This document shows positions 15,662 through 25,696 of a stretch of 64,000 nt of DNA, one piece after another. Origin of the DNA: Rivularia sp. MS3 (GTDB lineage Bacteria; Cyanobacteriota; Cyanobacteriia; Cyanobacteriales; Nostocaceae); the NCBI GenBank assembly GCA_019192545.1, contig JAHCMI010000032.1:23534-87533 (forward strand), read 5' to 3'. The notes under the pieces are model-generated. The model saw only the letters and a program-made list of their open reading frames with translations, searched no databases and was not told the origin of the DNA. Position 1 is the stretch's first letter; each line of letters opens with the position of its first letter. The position numbers were made by a program, and so were the translations under genes.

Positions 15662-17131
15662 CTATTTCCGAATAACTGTAGTTTTAGCTAACATGTCATG
15701 TAAACCTTGTTTTTTTGAAGTAAACATCGTCATTATAAATCCTATCATTAAGACTAAAATTGAAAGCAACTTGCTCCAATACCTAATGTTAGCTTGCGTC
15801 AAAGAAATTCGTTCGTTATTTAAATCGACAACCTTAATACCTAAAAGTAATTTTCCTAAAGTGCCTTTTAATTTAGAACTTTCTAAACCAGTAAAATAAA
15901 TCCAGTTTAAAACCAAATTGATAACGAGAGAAAATTGGGCGATCGCAGAAATATCGGGGGCTGACAAAATTAAACCACCTAAAAACCAGCCTGAAGCTCC
16001 AAATAAGCCTCCTGCCATGCTTTCTGAGGTAAATTCATTATCAAAACCAAGGGAAGAACTGAAAAAACCGCCTGTGAATATACCTATTAACGATAAGAAG
16101 ATAAAATCAACCTGATAAGCAAAAAATCTTCTGACAAAACTTACATAATTGTTTTTTTCTTTAGCTGCATAATCACCAGGAAGAATTGTAGGGGGTACGT
16201 TTCCTTGTAGTTGATTGTCTGGCTGACTTGCTGGCGGATAGCTATTAATTTCTGTCAGCTTTTGTAATATAAATTGAGTATTTTTTGGTCGCGATGATGG
16301 TATGTGTTCCATCATTTGATTGAGTAAAGCTGCAAATTCTGGTTGAACTCCGAGTGTAGCTTCTTGCCATTTTAATTCCCCGGTTTGAGCATTATAAAAA
16401 TCACCAGGCTCTCTTCCGGTAAGTAAGAAAACAAAAGTACGTCCTAAAGCAAAGAAATCCGATTGCTGAATTGCTTGTCCGTGCATTTGTTCTGAAGGAG
16501 AATAACCAGCAGTAATGATTCCGGTGACTTGTCCTTTTACCTGCTTTGCAATATAAGTTTGTGTAACTTGACGAGCGCTACCAAAATCAATCAAAGCTAA
16601 ACGACCATTAGGTCTTAACATAATGTTTGATGGTTTGATATCGCGATGAAAGAAATTTTGGCTGTGAACTTGTTGCAAAATCTCAACAACCTCCCCCAAC
16701 CATTGAATTGCTAGTTTTTCATCTATTGGACGTTGTTGTCGTTGTCTGATATATTCCCACAAATCCAACCCTTCAATTTTTTCCATTACCAAACAATGAA
16801 GGGGTTCATTGCTGCTTCTAGAAAAATAAACAAAATAGCTATCGGATTCTACCTTGGGAATACCGGGATGATTCAAAGACTTTAAAACCTCCGCTTCCCG
16901 TTGGAACAATTCCACCGCTTTGGGATGATTGTTAATCAGCACTTTTAATACTTGGTTGGTATTGCTTCGCGTTTCGTTAACCTCATAGGTTTTACCGAAG
17001 CCACCACCACCAAGTTCCTTGACTACCCGATAACGCCCTTCCAGCAGCAATTCCGAACCGCAACCAAAGCAAAATAGGGTATTGTCAGGATTTTCTGGCT
17101 TCTGACACAAAGGATTAATACAGAGGCTCAT
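15662..17131 (-). CDS. Ser/Thr protein kinase with zinc ribbon and RDD domain
   Basis: A 489-aa protein from the ATG at 17131; an in-frame upstream start at 17149 is possible. A zinc ribbon (C4, C9, C21, C24) is followed by a Hanks-type kinase: Gly-rich loop GGGGFGKTY (41-49), K63, HRDIKPSN (162-169, D164) and DFG (182-184). All catalytic residues are present, so it should be active. A Pro-rich linker leads to an RDD domain with several membrane helices (about 325-485; RRFFAYQVDFIFLS, then KGTLGKLLLGIKVVD). The kinase is therefore tethered to the membrane by its C-terminus. The combination is typical of cyanobacteria. Target unknown. Confidence 0.92.
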   Translation of the reverse strand: MSLCINPLCQKPENPDNTLFCFGCGSELLLEGRYRVVKELGGGGFGKTYEVNETRSNTNQVLKVLINNHPKAVELFQREAEVLKSLNHPGIPKVESDSYFVYFSRSSNEPLHCLVMEKIEGLDLWEYIRQRQQRPIDEKLAIQWLGEVVEILQQVHSQNFFHRDIKPSNIMLRPNGRLALIDFGSARQVTQTYIAKQVKGQVTGIITAGYSPSEQMHGQAIQQSDFFALGRTFVFLLTGREPGDFYNAQTGELKWQEATLGVQPEFAALLNQMMEHIPSSRPKNTQFILQKLTEINSYPPASQPDNQLQGNVPPTILPGDYAAKEKNNYVSFVRRFFAYQVDFIFLSLIGIFTGGFFSSSLGFDNEFTSESMAGGLFGASGWFLGGLILSAPDISAIAQFSLVINLVLNWIYFTGLESSKLKGTLGKLLLGIKVVDLNNERISLTQANIRYWSKLLSILVLMIGFIMTMFTSKKQGLHDMLAKTTVIRK

Positions 17132-17284
17132 TTTTACGGATGGAGTCACAGCTTTACGTGCTAGTTTAACTCTCCTCGGATGTCAAGCAAGAGTAATTTC
17201 GCATCAGAAGCATGAAGAAGTCACGAAGAAGAGAAAGGATTTAGGAGTTAGGAGTTATTGCATTCCTAAATCCCGAAGTAACTT

Positions 17285-17317
17285 AGAAACCCGGTTTTTT
17301 GGAAAAACCGGGTTTCT
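17285..17317. repeat. Perfect 15-bp inverted repeat
   Basis: AGAAACCCGGTTTTT (17285-17299) and AAAAACCGGGTTTCT (17303-17317) are exact complements with a TGG loop. It lies downstream of the DUF4336 gene and could stop its minus-strand transcription. It belongs to the same dispersed family as 46-65 and about 48922-48957. Heptads (GGGAGTT type) follow at 17324-17360. Confidence 0.8.
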
Positions 17318-17415
17318 GACAGTTGCGAGTTGGGAGTTGGGAATTAAAAATTAGAAGTTATCAAAATAAACCTTTAATTTACCATCCACATCTTTCGGAT
17401 GAAAATTGATAACTG

Positions 17416-18120
17416 CTAAGTGAACAAAACCCACTCATACCCTTTTTTGAGCTTTTCTTTGCCTGCTTTTTCAAGAATACTACCGTGAGCTACAATCACT
17501 CTTTCAAAGTCCCAATTAAGTACTGCTTGAATGGATTCTTTGACCTTTTCTTTTTCTCGTATTGCTAGTTTTTCTAATATTGAAGGCTCTAGTTTATTGT
17601 AACCTCCGACAACTCTCATAGTTAACTGAGTTGTAAACGGAAAACTATCATCAAAATGAAAAGCCGTATCAGTTAAAATCAAAGTCCGACTTTCTCTATG
17701 AAAGAAAACAAGTTCATTTAAACTAGATACTCCTTTCAAGTCTAATATTTTAAATCCTTTGAATAAAAAATATTCAATTTCGTCTTGTTTGCCGAGTGTA
17801 CCTTGACTCAGTACCTTGTCAATCTTAATATCTGGGCGCTTAGATTCTAAACCCGGAGCAGCACAAATCTTAGCATTAGGATAAATAGACTGAAAATCCG
17901 AAATAGAAAGATGATGATAAAGATTAGGAGCAATTATCTGACTTACTTCTCCAATATCGTTGATTTGATTAATAGTTGCTTCATCAACCATGATTGGAGA
18001 AATAACTACAATTTCACCGCTTTTTAGGCGAATAACAGTCATTCTCGTACCAACTTCTAATCCCCAATATTTTAATTTTTGTTCGGCAACCCAGATGTTT
18101 CTATCTACTTTCTTGAGCAT
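17416..18120 (-). CDS. DUF4336 (metallo-beta-lactamase-like) protein
   Basis: A 234-aa protein with the DUF4336 layout: it opens with a 'WVAEQKLKYWGLEVGTRMTVIRL' type beta region, then IAPNLYHHL where beta-lactamase-fold hydrolases have HxHxDH, LTDTAFHF, and a late VIVAHGSI. The metal ligands of true hydrolases are only partly kept, so activity is uncertain. The frame opens at a TTG (18126), but the ATG at 18120 has an AGGTG signal at suitable distance and is preferred. Stand-alone gene. Confidence 0.75.
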   Translation of the reverse strand: MLKKVDRNIWVAEQKLKYWGLEVGTRMTVIRLKSGEIVVISPIMVDEATINQINDIGEVSQIIAPNLYHHLSISDFQSIYPNAKICAAPGLESKRPDIKIDKVLSQGTLGKQDEIEYFLFKGFKILDLKGVSSLNELVFFHRESRTLILTDTAFHFDDSFPFTTQLTMRVVGGYNKLEPSILEKLAIREKEKVKESIQAVLNWDFERVIVAHGSILEKAGKEKLKKGYEWVLFT

Positions 18121-18483
18121 AGTCAATCACCTATAAGGGAACAAAACATAAGCATAAGAGACAGGAAGATTTAGGAGTAAGGAATTAGTCATTTAACTTT
18201 AGAGATTCGTTATTGACTAGCCACTACTCAATCGAGATTACCGCAATCTGCACCCTTATTGCATATGTACGGATGCATTAATTTACTAAAAAGCTAGTGC
18301 CTTACGGTCATAAAATAACTATTTTTTATACTTAGAATTAAAAGTATACAACTTCTACCAATGACTGATGGCATTGTCTATTAGTGCGATTAGAATATAA
18401 AAAACTTTTCTGAAGCGTAATTATTTGTACGCAAAAAAATGTTTTCTATTTTACTATTATATATTTGAGCAAAGTTAATACAG
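18121..18483. other. Intergenic, divergent promoter region
   Basis: About 360 bp of AT-rich DNA between the divergent DUF4336 and MscS genes. It must contain both promoters, but no unambiguous -35/-10 pair, operator or hairpin could be picked out. Confidence 0.35.
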
Positions 18484-20070
18484 ATGAAAAAGAAACCGAA
18501 ACGGAATTACTTAAACTATTTACAGCCAGTTACAGCTATAATTATTATCTTAATGCTGGTATTTAGCTTACAGTTATTACCAGCAGTGGCACAATCGAAT
18601 CAATTTGCTCCAGTAGCCATTGATGGTAGACAAATTTTTAGAGTTAGTAATACTATTGATAAAAAAGCTCGAGAAAGGGCTGAAATTATTAATAACATCC
18701 TTCAAAATGCAGTTAATTCCGAACAAATTCCAGAAATAAAGGTTGAGAAAGGTGATAATATTGCAAAAATTAGAATTGGCGATCATCAGCACTTTACTAT
18801 TACTAGTAAAGACGTAGTTGCTGGAGCAAATCCCAACGAGCAAGCCGAGAAATGGGCAGATGATATTCGCCTAAAGATAAATCAAGCCAGACAAGAAAGG
18901 AGTGAAGAATTTATTCGTAATACATTGTTTTTAAGTGCTATGCTTGTGGTGCTAACTGCCGCACTGCATTGGGTTTTAGGAAGAGTTTGGAATATATTGC
19001 AGCGTAATATTGCACCTCTCATAACTTCTGAGGATTCTTCCGATCTAAATCAGCAACAAAGCACTTTAAATATATTATCCAAAGCAACTCTGTTATTAAC
19101 CCGTACAGCACTTTGGATAGGTATAAGTCTTTATATAACCAATTTATTTCCCTTAACCAGACAGTGGAGTTATGATATTGCCCGAAATATATGGGTTAGC
19201 CTGACTTCGGATATATTCAAAGGCTTCGCTGTTACCGATATTTTAGTATTAATTGGGTTATTTCTAGGCTTAATGGTACTTTCGGGTGCCGTCACCAATA
19301 TATTGCGATCGCGAATTTTGCGGTTACTGCGAATTAGTCGGGGAGCGCAAGAAGTCATCGCAATTGTTTTTAAATATACATTTATTGGAATAGGTTCAGT
19401 TGTTCTGCTCCAAATTTTTGGAGTTGATTTAAGTTCTTTAGCAATTTTAGCTAGTGCTTTAGGTGTCGGTATCGGCTTTGGTTTTCAAGATATTGCCAAA
19501 AACTTTGGTAGCGGACTTGTATTATTATTTGAAAGACCAATTCAAGTCGGTGATTTTATTGAAGTTGGCAAATATATGGGCAGCGTAGAAAGCATTGGTG
19601 CCCGTAGCGTGACTATTCGTACCTTAGATAGAGTTTCGATAATTGTACCGAATTCGCGTTTTTTAGAAGATGAAGTCATAAATTGGAGTCACCACAACCC
19701 GATTTCTCGGATTCACATACCGGTAGGAGTTTCTTATAGTGCTGATGTAAAAATCGTGAAAAAAGCACTTTTAGAAGCAGGGAAAAATCATCCAGAAGTA
19801 CTTTCAGTTCCCCAGCCTCAAGTACTTTTTAGCGGCTTCGGTGACAGTTCCTTAGATTTTGAACTATTAGTATGGATAGACGCGCCCAGTCATCAAGTAT
19901 CGATTAAAAGTGATTTATGTTTCCGAATTGAAGCAACCTTAAAACAATATCATATTGAAATCCCATTCCCACAAAGAGACTTGCATTTACGTACCGGCGA
20001 ATTACCTATCAAACTTTCCCCCGAAATAGAACAAGCTATATTACGACAACAGAATGGGCATAGGGCATAA
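18484..20070 (+). CDS. MscS-type mechanosensitive channel with N-terminal domain
   Basis: A 528-aa protein with a signal sequence (about residues 15-37), a roughly 110-residue extracytoplasmic domain, and about five membrane helices. The pore helix and beta domain of MscS follow: ALGVGIGFGFQDIAKNFGSG, then ERPIQVGDFIEV, and IVPNSRF. It should open under membrane tension and release solutes on osmotic downshock. It is larger than E. coli MscS (about 286 aa) because of the N-terminal domain. It is transcribed towards the two smaller MscS genes on the other strand. Confidence 0.92.
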   Translation: MKKKPKRNYLNYLQPVTAIIIILMLVFSLQLLPAVAQSNQFAPVAIDGRQIFRVSNTIDKKARERAEIINNILQNAVNSEQIPEIKVEKGDNIAKIRIGDHQHFTITSKDVVAGANPNEQAEKWADDIRLKINQARQERSEEFIRNTLFLSAMLVVLTAALHWVLGRVWNILQRNIAPLITSEDSSDLNQQQSTLNILSKATLLLTRTALWIGISLYITNLFPLTRQWSYDIARNIWVSLTSDIFKGFAVTDILVLIGLFLGLMVLSGAVTNILRSRILRLLRISRGAQEVIAIVFKYTFIGIGSVVLLQIFGVDLSSLAILASALGVGIGFGFQDIAKNFGSGLVLLFERPIQVGDFIEVGKYMGSVESIGARSVTIRTLDRVSIIVPNSRFLEDEVINWSHHNPISRIHIPVGVSYSADVKIVKKALLEAGKNHPEVLSVPQPQVLFSGFGDSSLDFELLVWIDAPSHQVSIKSDLCFRIEATLKQYHIEIPFPQRDLHLRTGELPIKLSPEIEQAILRQQNGHRA

Positions 20071-20619
20071 GGTATAAGAATTAAATATATTTGAAAGCAT
20101 CTGATATTTATAAAAATATCTGTAATGGGAGCGTCTTGCTCCCATTTACAGCGGTTTGCAAATAAATGAGGTACAAAATTATAGTCTGAAATGATTGTAG
20201 GGTGGGCATTCTTACCCGCAACAATGTACCTCACTAATCTGAAATATGCTGTATATTCCCTACTTACATAAATCAAATAAATCAAAAGCTCATATCTATA
20301 AAAATAGCGGGCAGGATGCCCGCACTACGAAACATAAAATTGTACCCAGTAATAACTTTAATTAAGTGGATAAGTAAGTCGGCATTAAAAAATCAAGGTA
20401 TATCATTGCCAGTGGAACAAAATGCAACAAAGCATTCACCGTTAGGATGTGGATCATCCCAAGGATTTGATAGCTATTTACATTCTGTTACATGGTTCGT
20501 TTGGTTTGTGCCGACTTACTTAGGCGCAATTAACTATAAGATAAAACCTCACCCTCAATCCCTCTCCTTATTAAGGAGAGGGAAGTAACACAGAAGAATA
20601 ATATTTTATATTTAAAATT
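20071..20619. other. Intergenic region with dispersed repeats
   Basis: About 550 bp between convergent channel genes. It holds an inverted ATGAGGTACA (about 20166) / TGTACCTCAC (about 20224) pair around GTAGGGTGGGCATTCTTACCC, a GCGGGCAGGATGCCCGC hairpin (about 20308-20324), and the CCCTCTCCTTA/TAAGGAGAGGG palindrome at 20560-20582. An open frame at 20316-20588 spans these repeats and looks accidental. Confidence 0.55.
20560..20582. terminator. Palindrome, possible bidirectional terminator
   Basis: An 11-bp perfect stem (CCCTCTCCTTA / TAAGGAGAGGG) with a one-base centre lies 38 bp beyond the stop codon of the minus-strand MscS gene. No clear U-run follows. A degenerate relative is at 43197-43255 (CCTCACC...), so it may be a dispersed repeat. 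Confidence 0.4.
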
Positions 20620-21825
20620 CTAAATTGTTACCGGAGCTTCAATATAAATATTCGGCTCTTGCATAACGAACTCAATCCCAAAATTATTTAATTTCTGAGA
20701 AACCTTTTCGTTCGCTAAATTTACTAATTGCTTTCTTAGCTCAAGAGAATTTTGATTTGAACCTAAAAGAAAGAAAGTAATTCTAGCTCTAGTACGTTCT
20801 GGTTGTGAATTTTTATCGGTAGCAAGCAGAGTCGTTGAAGGATTAATTTCTTCTACGTTTTCAACTTTTTGATTATGGTTGATAGCTAAATTATCATTTA
20901 AGTTGAAGCCTTCAAAAACTACTTTTGTAGTGTCAGGCTCGACTCCAAAAAGCGATTCCATACTTTCTTCAACAACTTGTCTTACTAAAGCCTGTCCTTT
21001 ATCTAATAGCTTCTGATTAAAGTCAAGATAAAGCAATACCATGACTTTTTTACCGCGAGTCACATTTTCGACTTCCACATTAGCTAATATCGAGTTAGGC
21101 ACGATTACCAAAGTGCTTTTACCAGAAGAACGAATTTTTGTAGAACGAAATCCGATAGATTCAACTCTTCCATAAATACCATCGGTAAACTTACCACCTG
21201 GAGGTAAATGTATATATTCACCCGTGGTAAAAGGTCTGTCTAAATATATAACAATAGTACCTAAAAATTGCTCTAAAGTTTTTTGAGCAGCAAACGCAAC
21301 AGCTAATCCACCAATTCCCAAACCGGTAATTAAGCCAATCAAATTAAATCGCTCGTTGGCAAAAACGAAAACTGCAATAAATCCTATAGCAATATTAACT
21401 ACAGTTTCAAATATCAACAGTAAATCATCTGCTTGATACCCTAGTTTGCGAATTAAAGTAATTCCATAAGTTCTAATTAACTGTCGAAAAACACCAGAAG
21501 CTAATATAGCAATGCTAATAATAACGGCTAAGTCTGTGACATTTTTGAGAAACTCATAAAATCCTTTGTAGGGAGCAATTAAACCTAAAGATAACAAAAT
21601 TAGAATAGAGGTTCCAGCCCATTTTAATGGCTGGCGATTTGTATAGATTAACTTTTGATAGATATCAGTGAGTTGCGGAGGTAAGAAACGCCTGATAGCT
21701 AACTGAATTATTGAAGGAGTATATCTACCAATAAAAAAAGCAGCTATTACACACAGGACAAATATTTCTAAGTTACGAATATCTTCTCGTAGTAGAAACT
21801 CGGGTATTTGTTTAATAATATTCAT
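20620..21825 (-). CDS. MscS-family mechanosensitive channel, paralog A
   Basis: A 401-aa membrane protein with about five helices. The MscS core is seen in LGIGGLAVAFAAQKTLEQF, then YLDRPFTTGEYIHLP, GRVESIGFRSTKIR and IVPNSI. An AGAGG site precedes the ATG. It ends EPNIYIEAPVTI, nearly the same ending as paralog B (EPTIYVDAPVTI), and the two genes are 8 nt apart, so they arose by duplication and are co-transcribed, B first. They may form mixed channels or serve different tension thresholds (inference). Confidence 0.93.
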   Translation of the reverse strand: MNIIKQIPEFLLREDIRNLEIFVLCVIAAFFIGRYTPSIIQLAIRRFLPPQLTDIYQKLIYTNRQPLKWAGTSILILLSLGLIAPYKGFYEFLKNVTDLAVIISIAILASGVFRQLIRTYGITLIRKLGYQADDLLLIFETVVNIAIGFIAVFVFANERFNLIGLITGLGIGGLAVAFAAQKTLEQFLGTIVIYLDRPFTTGEYIHLPPGGKFTDGIYGRVESIGFRSTKIRSSGKSTLVIVPNSILANVEVENVTRGKKVMVLLYLDFNQKLLDKGQALVRQVVEESMESLFGVEPDTTKVVFEGFNLNDNLAINHNQKVENVEEINPSTTLLATDKNSQPERTRARITFFLLGSNQNSLELRKQLVNLANEKVSQKLNNFGIEFVMQEPNIYIEAPVTI

Positions 21826-21833
21826 AGTTACCT

Positions 21834-22931
21834 CTAGATTGTAACGGGGGCATCTACATAGATAGTTGGCTCTTCAATTTCAAAATCAATACCATATCCT
21901 TTAAGCTTTTGATTAATAGTTTCCGTTGCCATATCAAGCAATTGACGGCGCAATTCCATTGATACTTTGCCAGAATCTAAGATAAATAAGCTGACTTGAG
22001 CTTGAGTTTTTAGTAGAGTGTCTTGATTTGTCGTTCTAAAGTCTATTCGAGTACTGCGGGAATCCAGTCCAAAAATATCTTTTGTACTCGTCAAAACCAC
22101 TTGCTGTATTAATGCTTGTTCTTTCGGTTCAACTTTACGATTGAAGTTTAAATAAAGAATAGAAATAATCTTTTTTGCGCCAGAGAAATTTTCAATATTC
22201 ATTTGGGTGAGAGAATTATTCGGAATTACGATTACCGTTCCTTTTCCCGAAGTCCGAATTTTTGTAGAGCGCCATCCGATAGATTCAACTCGCCCAAAAG
22301 TTCCGTCTGGTAAGCCAATATAATCATCGATATAAAAAGGATGATCTACATATAATACGACACCACTTAGAAGCTGCTCTATTGTTGTTTTCGATGCAAA
22401 AGCAAATGCAACGCCCCCAATACCCAAGCTAGCTAATAAGCTTAAAATATTAATATTATGGGTTACAGCAAAGAAAATAATCCCGGCAAAAACAATTGTG
22501 AAGTAAGCCGTATACTTTCCTAAATTTAATAGTTCGCTATTTGCTTTCCGACCACTTTTGAGAGCGGATTCTAAAATATAATCATCTATATACTTACCAA
22601 ATATTCTAATAACTAGCCAGCAAGCTTCTATAGTCAAAATAAAGCTAATAATCTTTTCTATAAATGGATAGTCATCTAGCACCGGGATAAACAAGGCAGC
22701 AATATCTAAAAAACCTAAACCGAAAGCAATTCCAATTAAATGTCTGTAAGGATGCAATAATTTTTCGATTTTCCCCCCGACTTCAGGAGAAATAAATAGA
22801 CTCAAACAAAACTTAGCTATGCGAGGAAAAATACAGCCAACAAAAAATGCAAGCGAGCTAAGAACTCCGATAAAAAAAGTCAACTGAATCTTGGGACTAA
22901 ATAAAATATTATTTGACAACAGTTCCATCAT
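21834..22931 (-). CDS. MscS-family mechanosensitive channel, paralog B
   Basis: A 365-aa membrane protein. The frame opens at a TTG (22934), but the ATG at 22931 has TTAGGAG seven bases upstream and is preferred. Core motifs are LGIGGVAFAFASKTTIEQL, YVDHPFYIDDYIGLP, GRVESIGWRSTKIR and IPNNSL. It is shorter than paralog A, mostly through a trimmed C-terminal linker. It is first in the two-gene unit and faces the helicase gene across 596 bp. Confidence 0.93.
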   Translation of the reverse strand: MMELLSNNILFSPKIQLTFFIGVLSSLAFFVGCIFPRIAKFCLSLFISPEVGGKIEKLLHPYRHLIGIAFGLGFLDIAALFIPVLDDYPFIEKIISFILTIEACWLVIRIFGKYIDDYILESALKSGRKANSELLNLGKYTAYFTIVFAGIIFFAVTHNINILSLLASLGIGGVAFAFASKTTIEQLLSGVVLYVDHPFYIDDYIGLPDGTFGRVESIGWRSTKIRTSGKGTVIVIPNNSLTQMNIENFSGAKKIISILYLNFNRKVEPKEQALIQQVVLTSTKDIFGLDSRSTRIDFRTTNQDTLLKTQAQVSLFILDSGKVSMELRRQLLDMATETINQKLKGYGIDFEIEEPTIYVDAPVTI

Positions 22932-23527
22932 CAAAAAAACTCCTAAATTTGAAATATCTGCCGATCAGAAGCAATATTGATTACATATTGCCTCTGTACT
23001 AACTACTATATTTTCGGTTGATTCCGTGCGGTTAAAAATATGCAAAATATAAACCACTCATTGCGTCTCTACAATTTCTATGCTGTTGGTTTACTATTTA
23101 TAATTGATACAAATAAAAAAATATAATTAATTAGATGGTGTTTGAACTTACATAAAAGTATTTATTTCCCAAAGATATAAATGTAGCTTAAACTTAAATA
23201 CGCTTGTCACATATTACTCAGCTTGTTACTGGCTCACTTTAAATCATCTACGTATAAGACAATTTTGTCTGCCAACTATATCACTTATGATTATTGATGC
23301 TGAAATTTTTAATTCAAAATAAACGTTGAAATCCGAGTATCTTACTTTGTAAGAGATATTTATCCTACACCTTGTAATAATGCTGCTACACAAACAAAGC
23401 TAAGCATCAAGACAACTGTGTAATTATAGCTTCCTACTTATAACCTGTAAGGTTTTGAAAATTAGCATTATCAAGTAACTCAGGGTAAAATATCTTTTTT
23501 TACGCTTAACTACTTAATATCCAGATT
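22932..23527. other. Intergenic, no gene seen
   Basis: A 596-bp AT-rich gap between divergent genes (MscS paralog B and the helicase). No frame with a good ribosome-binding site, no hairpin and no repeat block was found. It should hold two promoters. Confidence 0.4.
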
Positions 23528-25696
23528 ATGAGCGATGCATATAATAGACTTGCGCCTTTTATACAAGAATACATTTATAACAATAACTGGACGGAATTAA
23601 GACCAGTACAAGCTGCTGCATGTAAAGTTATATTTGATACAGACTCTCATTTGTTAGTAGCCGCAGGAACAGCTTCAGGTAAAACAGAAGCAGCTTTTTT
23701 ACCTGTTTTGACTCACCTATACGAAGAACCTTCTAAGAGTATAGGAGCAATTTATATAGGTCCAATCAAAGCATTAATTAACGATCAATTTGAACGTCTG
23801 AATGATTTATTAAGAGAAGCTGATATTCCAGTCTACCATTGGCATGGAGATGTTCCCCAAGCGAGAAAAAAGCACCTGTTAAAAAATCCTGCTGGTATTC
23901 TGCAAATAACGCCAGAGTCTTTAGAAAGTTTATTAATCAACAAGCATGATGACTTAATTCGACTTTTCGGTGATGTACGCTTTGTAGTCATTGATGAAAT
24001 TCATGCTTTTATGGGTACCGAAAGAGGCTGTCAAATTCTTTGTCAGTTGGAAAGATTGGCTAACATAACTAAAAATCAGCATCGTAGAATTGGTTTGTCT
24101 GCGACTTTAGGAGACTATTCTCTTGCTGAAGATTGGTTAAGTTCCGGTACCGATAAATCGGTGATTACACCAAAAATTGCAGCCGCAAAAAGGCAAATAA
24201 AATTAGCTTTAGAACACTTTTATATTCCAGAGCAAGCTGACGAATCTGAAGTCACCGATTGCGACAAATATATTTTTAATTTGAGTCAATCCCGTAAATG
24301 TCTTATCTTTGCTAACAACAAATCTCAAACCGAGTCTGTAATTGCTTCCTTGCGGCACATTGCTGCCAGCCAAAGACAACCCGATATTTATCACGTCCAT
24401 CATGGCAGTATATCGGCTTCTCTACGTCAAATTGCAGAAAATGCCATGCGAGAACCGTTAAAACCTGCCGTAACTGCTGCCACCTTGACTTTAGAAGTAG
24501 GGGTAGATATTGGTTATTTACAGCGAGTAATTCAATTAGAATCACCTGCTTCCGTCGCAAGTTTTTTACAACGTTTAGGGCGTACCGGCAGAAGGGGCGA
24601 ACCGGCAGACATGCGTTTTGTTTGCCCGGAAAAGCAGCCACCTTTAGAAGCACCACTTCCCCAACAAATTCCCTGGCAACTCTTACAGTCTATAGCTACA
24701 ATTCAACTGTATCTTGAAGATAAATGGATTGAGCCAATTCAACCAATTAAATATCCCTTAAGTTTGCTTTACCATCAAACTATGAGCATTTTGGCTGCCA
24801 CAAAGGAAATTTCACCATCAGCCCTTGCTAAAAAAATATTTAGCCTATCATCTTTTCAATATATATCCCAAGAATACTATGAATTATTGCTGCGTTATTT
24901 AGTCACCATTGACCATATTCATAAAACTGAAGAAGGTAAATTAATATTAGGTTTAGCCGGTGAGAAAATAGTTAAAAGATTTCAATTTTATGCAGTCTTT
25001 CCCGAAACCCTCGAATTCACCGTTAAACATGATTCAATAGATATTGGTACCATTGTCATCATGCCTAAAGTTGGCAGTGAATTCGGTTTAGCAGGAAAAA
25101 CTTGGCAAGTCTTAGATATAGATTTTGCCAAAAAAACAATATTTGTGAAGCAGGTAGAAGGCAAAGCCGGTATTTTTTGGCGGGGTGGTAGCGGTACAAT
25201 TCACAGCAAAATCTTAGAACGTATGCGTCGCGTTTTATTAGAAGATACAGAGTATGCGTATTTACAAACAAATGCGAAAAAAAGATTGCAATCAGCCCGT
25301 CAATTAGCTTTAGATTTTGAATTAGATAAACGTAATATTATTAAATTAGAAAAGGGTAAATGCTGTATCTTTCCTTGGATGGGTACCGTAGCTTACAATA
25401 CTTTGCACAGGTTGCTAAATAATTTTTGCCGAGAATCCTTAGAAATTAAATCCATCGGTGGCGTTAACCCTTATTTCACCATCCTAAAATTAGGAAAAGG
25501 TAAATTTGAACAGCTTGAAACCGAAATTTTATCATTGTGCGAGCAACGTATAGTCAACGAACATTTAGTAGCAGATGCTGAATCACCAGAAATACAAAAA
25601 TATGATAAATTTATTCCCCATCCCTTGTTAAGAATAGCTTTCGCAAGCGACTATTTAAACGTAGAGGAAGTTAAACAGCAAGTCGCGCTTTGGTAA
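23528..25696 (+). CDS. DEAD/DEAH-box helicase, Lhr-like
   Basis: A 722-aa superfamily 2 helicase. Motif I is AGTASGKTEA (46-55), motif II DEIH (156-159), motif III SAT (in RIGLSATLG), and motif VI QRLGRTGRRG. DIGYLQRVIQLESP and the early DEIH/LSATLG spacing are like Lhr helicases, which unwind DNA or RNA-DNA hybrids and are linked to repair. It is shorter than E. coli Lhr (about 1540 aa) and somewhat below a typical Lhr core. The roughly 300-residue C-terminal part has no motif I recognise. No nuclease or methylase is adjacent, so a defence role is not indicated. Confidence 0.85.
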   Translation: MSDAYNRLAPFIQEYIYNNNWTELRPVQAAACKVIFDTDSHLLVAAGTASGKTEAAFLPVLTHLYEEPSKSIGAIYIGPIKALINDQFERLNDLLREADIPVYHWHGDVPQARKKHLLKNPAGILQITPESLESLLINKHDDLIRLFGDVRFVVIDEIHAFMGTERGCQILCQLERLANITKNQHRRIGLSATLGDYSLAEDWLSSGTDKSVITPKIAAAKRQIKLALEHFYIPEQADESEVTDCDKYIFNLSQSRKCLIFANNKSQTESVIASLRHIAASQRQPDIYHVHHGSISASLRQIAENAMREPLKPAVTAATLTLEVGVDIGYLQRVIQLESPASVASFLQRLGRTGRRGEPADMRFVCPEKQPPLEAPLPQQIPWQLLQSIATIQLYLEDKWIEPIQPIKYPLSLLYHQTMSILAATKEISPSALAKKIFSLSSFQYISQEYYELLLRYLVTIDHIHKTEEGKLILGLAGEKIVKRFQFYAVFPETLEFTVKHDSIDIGTIVIMPKVGSEFGLAGKTWQVLDIDFAKKTIFVKQVEGKAGIFWRGGSGTIHSKILERMRRVLLEDTEYAYLQTNAKKRLQSARQLALDFELDKRNIIKLEKGKCCIFPWMGTVAYNTLHRLLNNFCRESLEIKSIGGVNPYFTILKLGKGKFEQLETEILSLCEQRIVNEHLVADAESPEIQKYDKFIPHPLLRIAFASDYLNVEEVKQQVALW

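Noticed and set aside
20316..20588. 90-aa plus-strand frame after the first MscS gene
   Set aside because: It spans two dispersed repeats, including the CCCTCTCCTTA palindrome, and matches no family.
23528..25696. Helicase as part of an anti-phage defence island
   Set aside because: No nuclease, methylase, toxin or other defence gene is adjacent; neighbours are metabolic genes.
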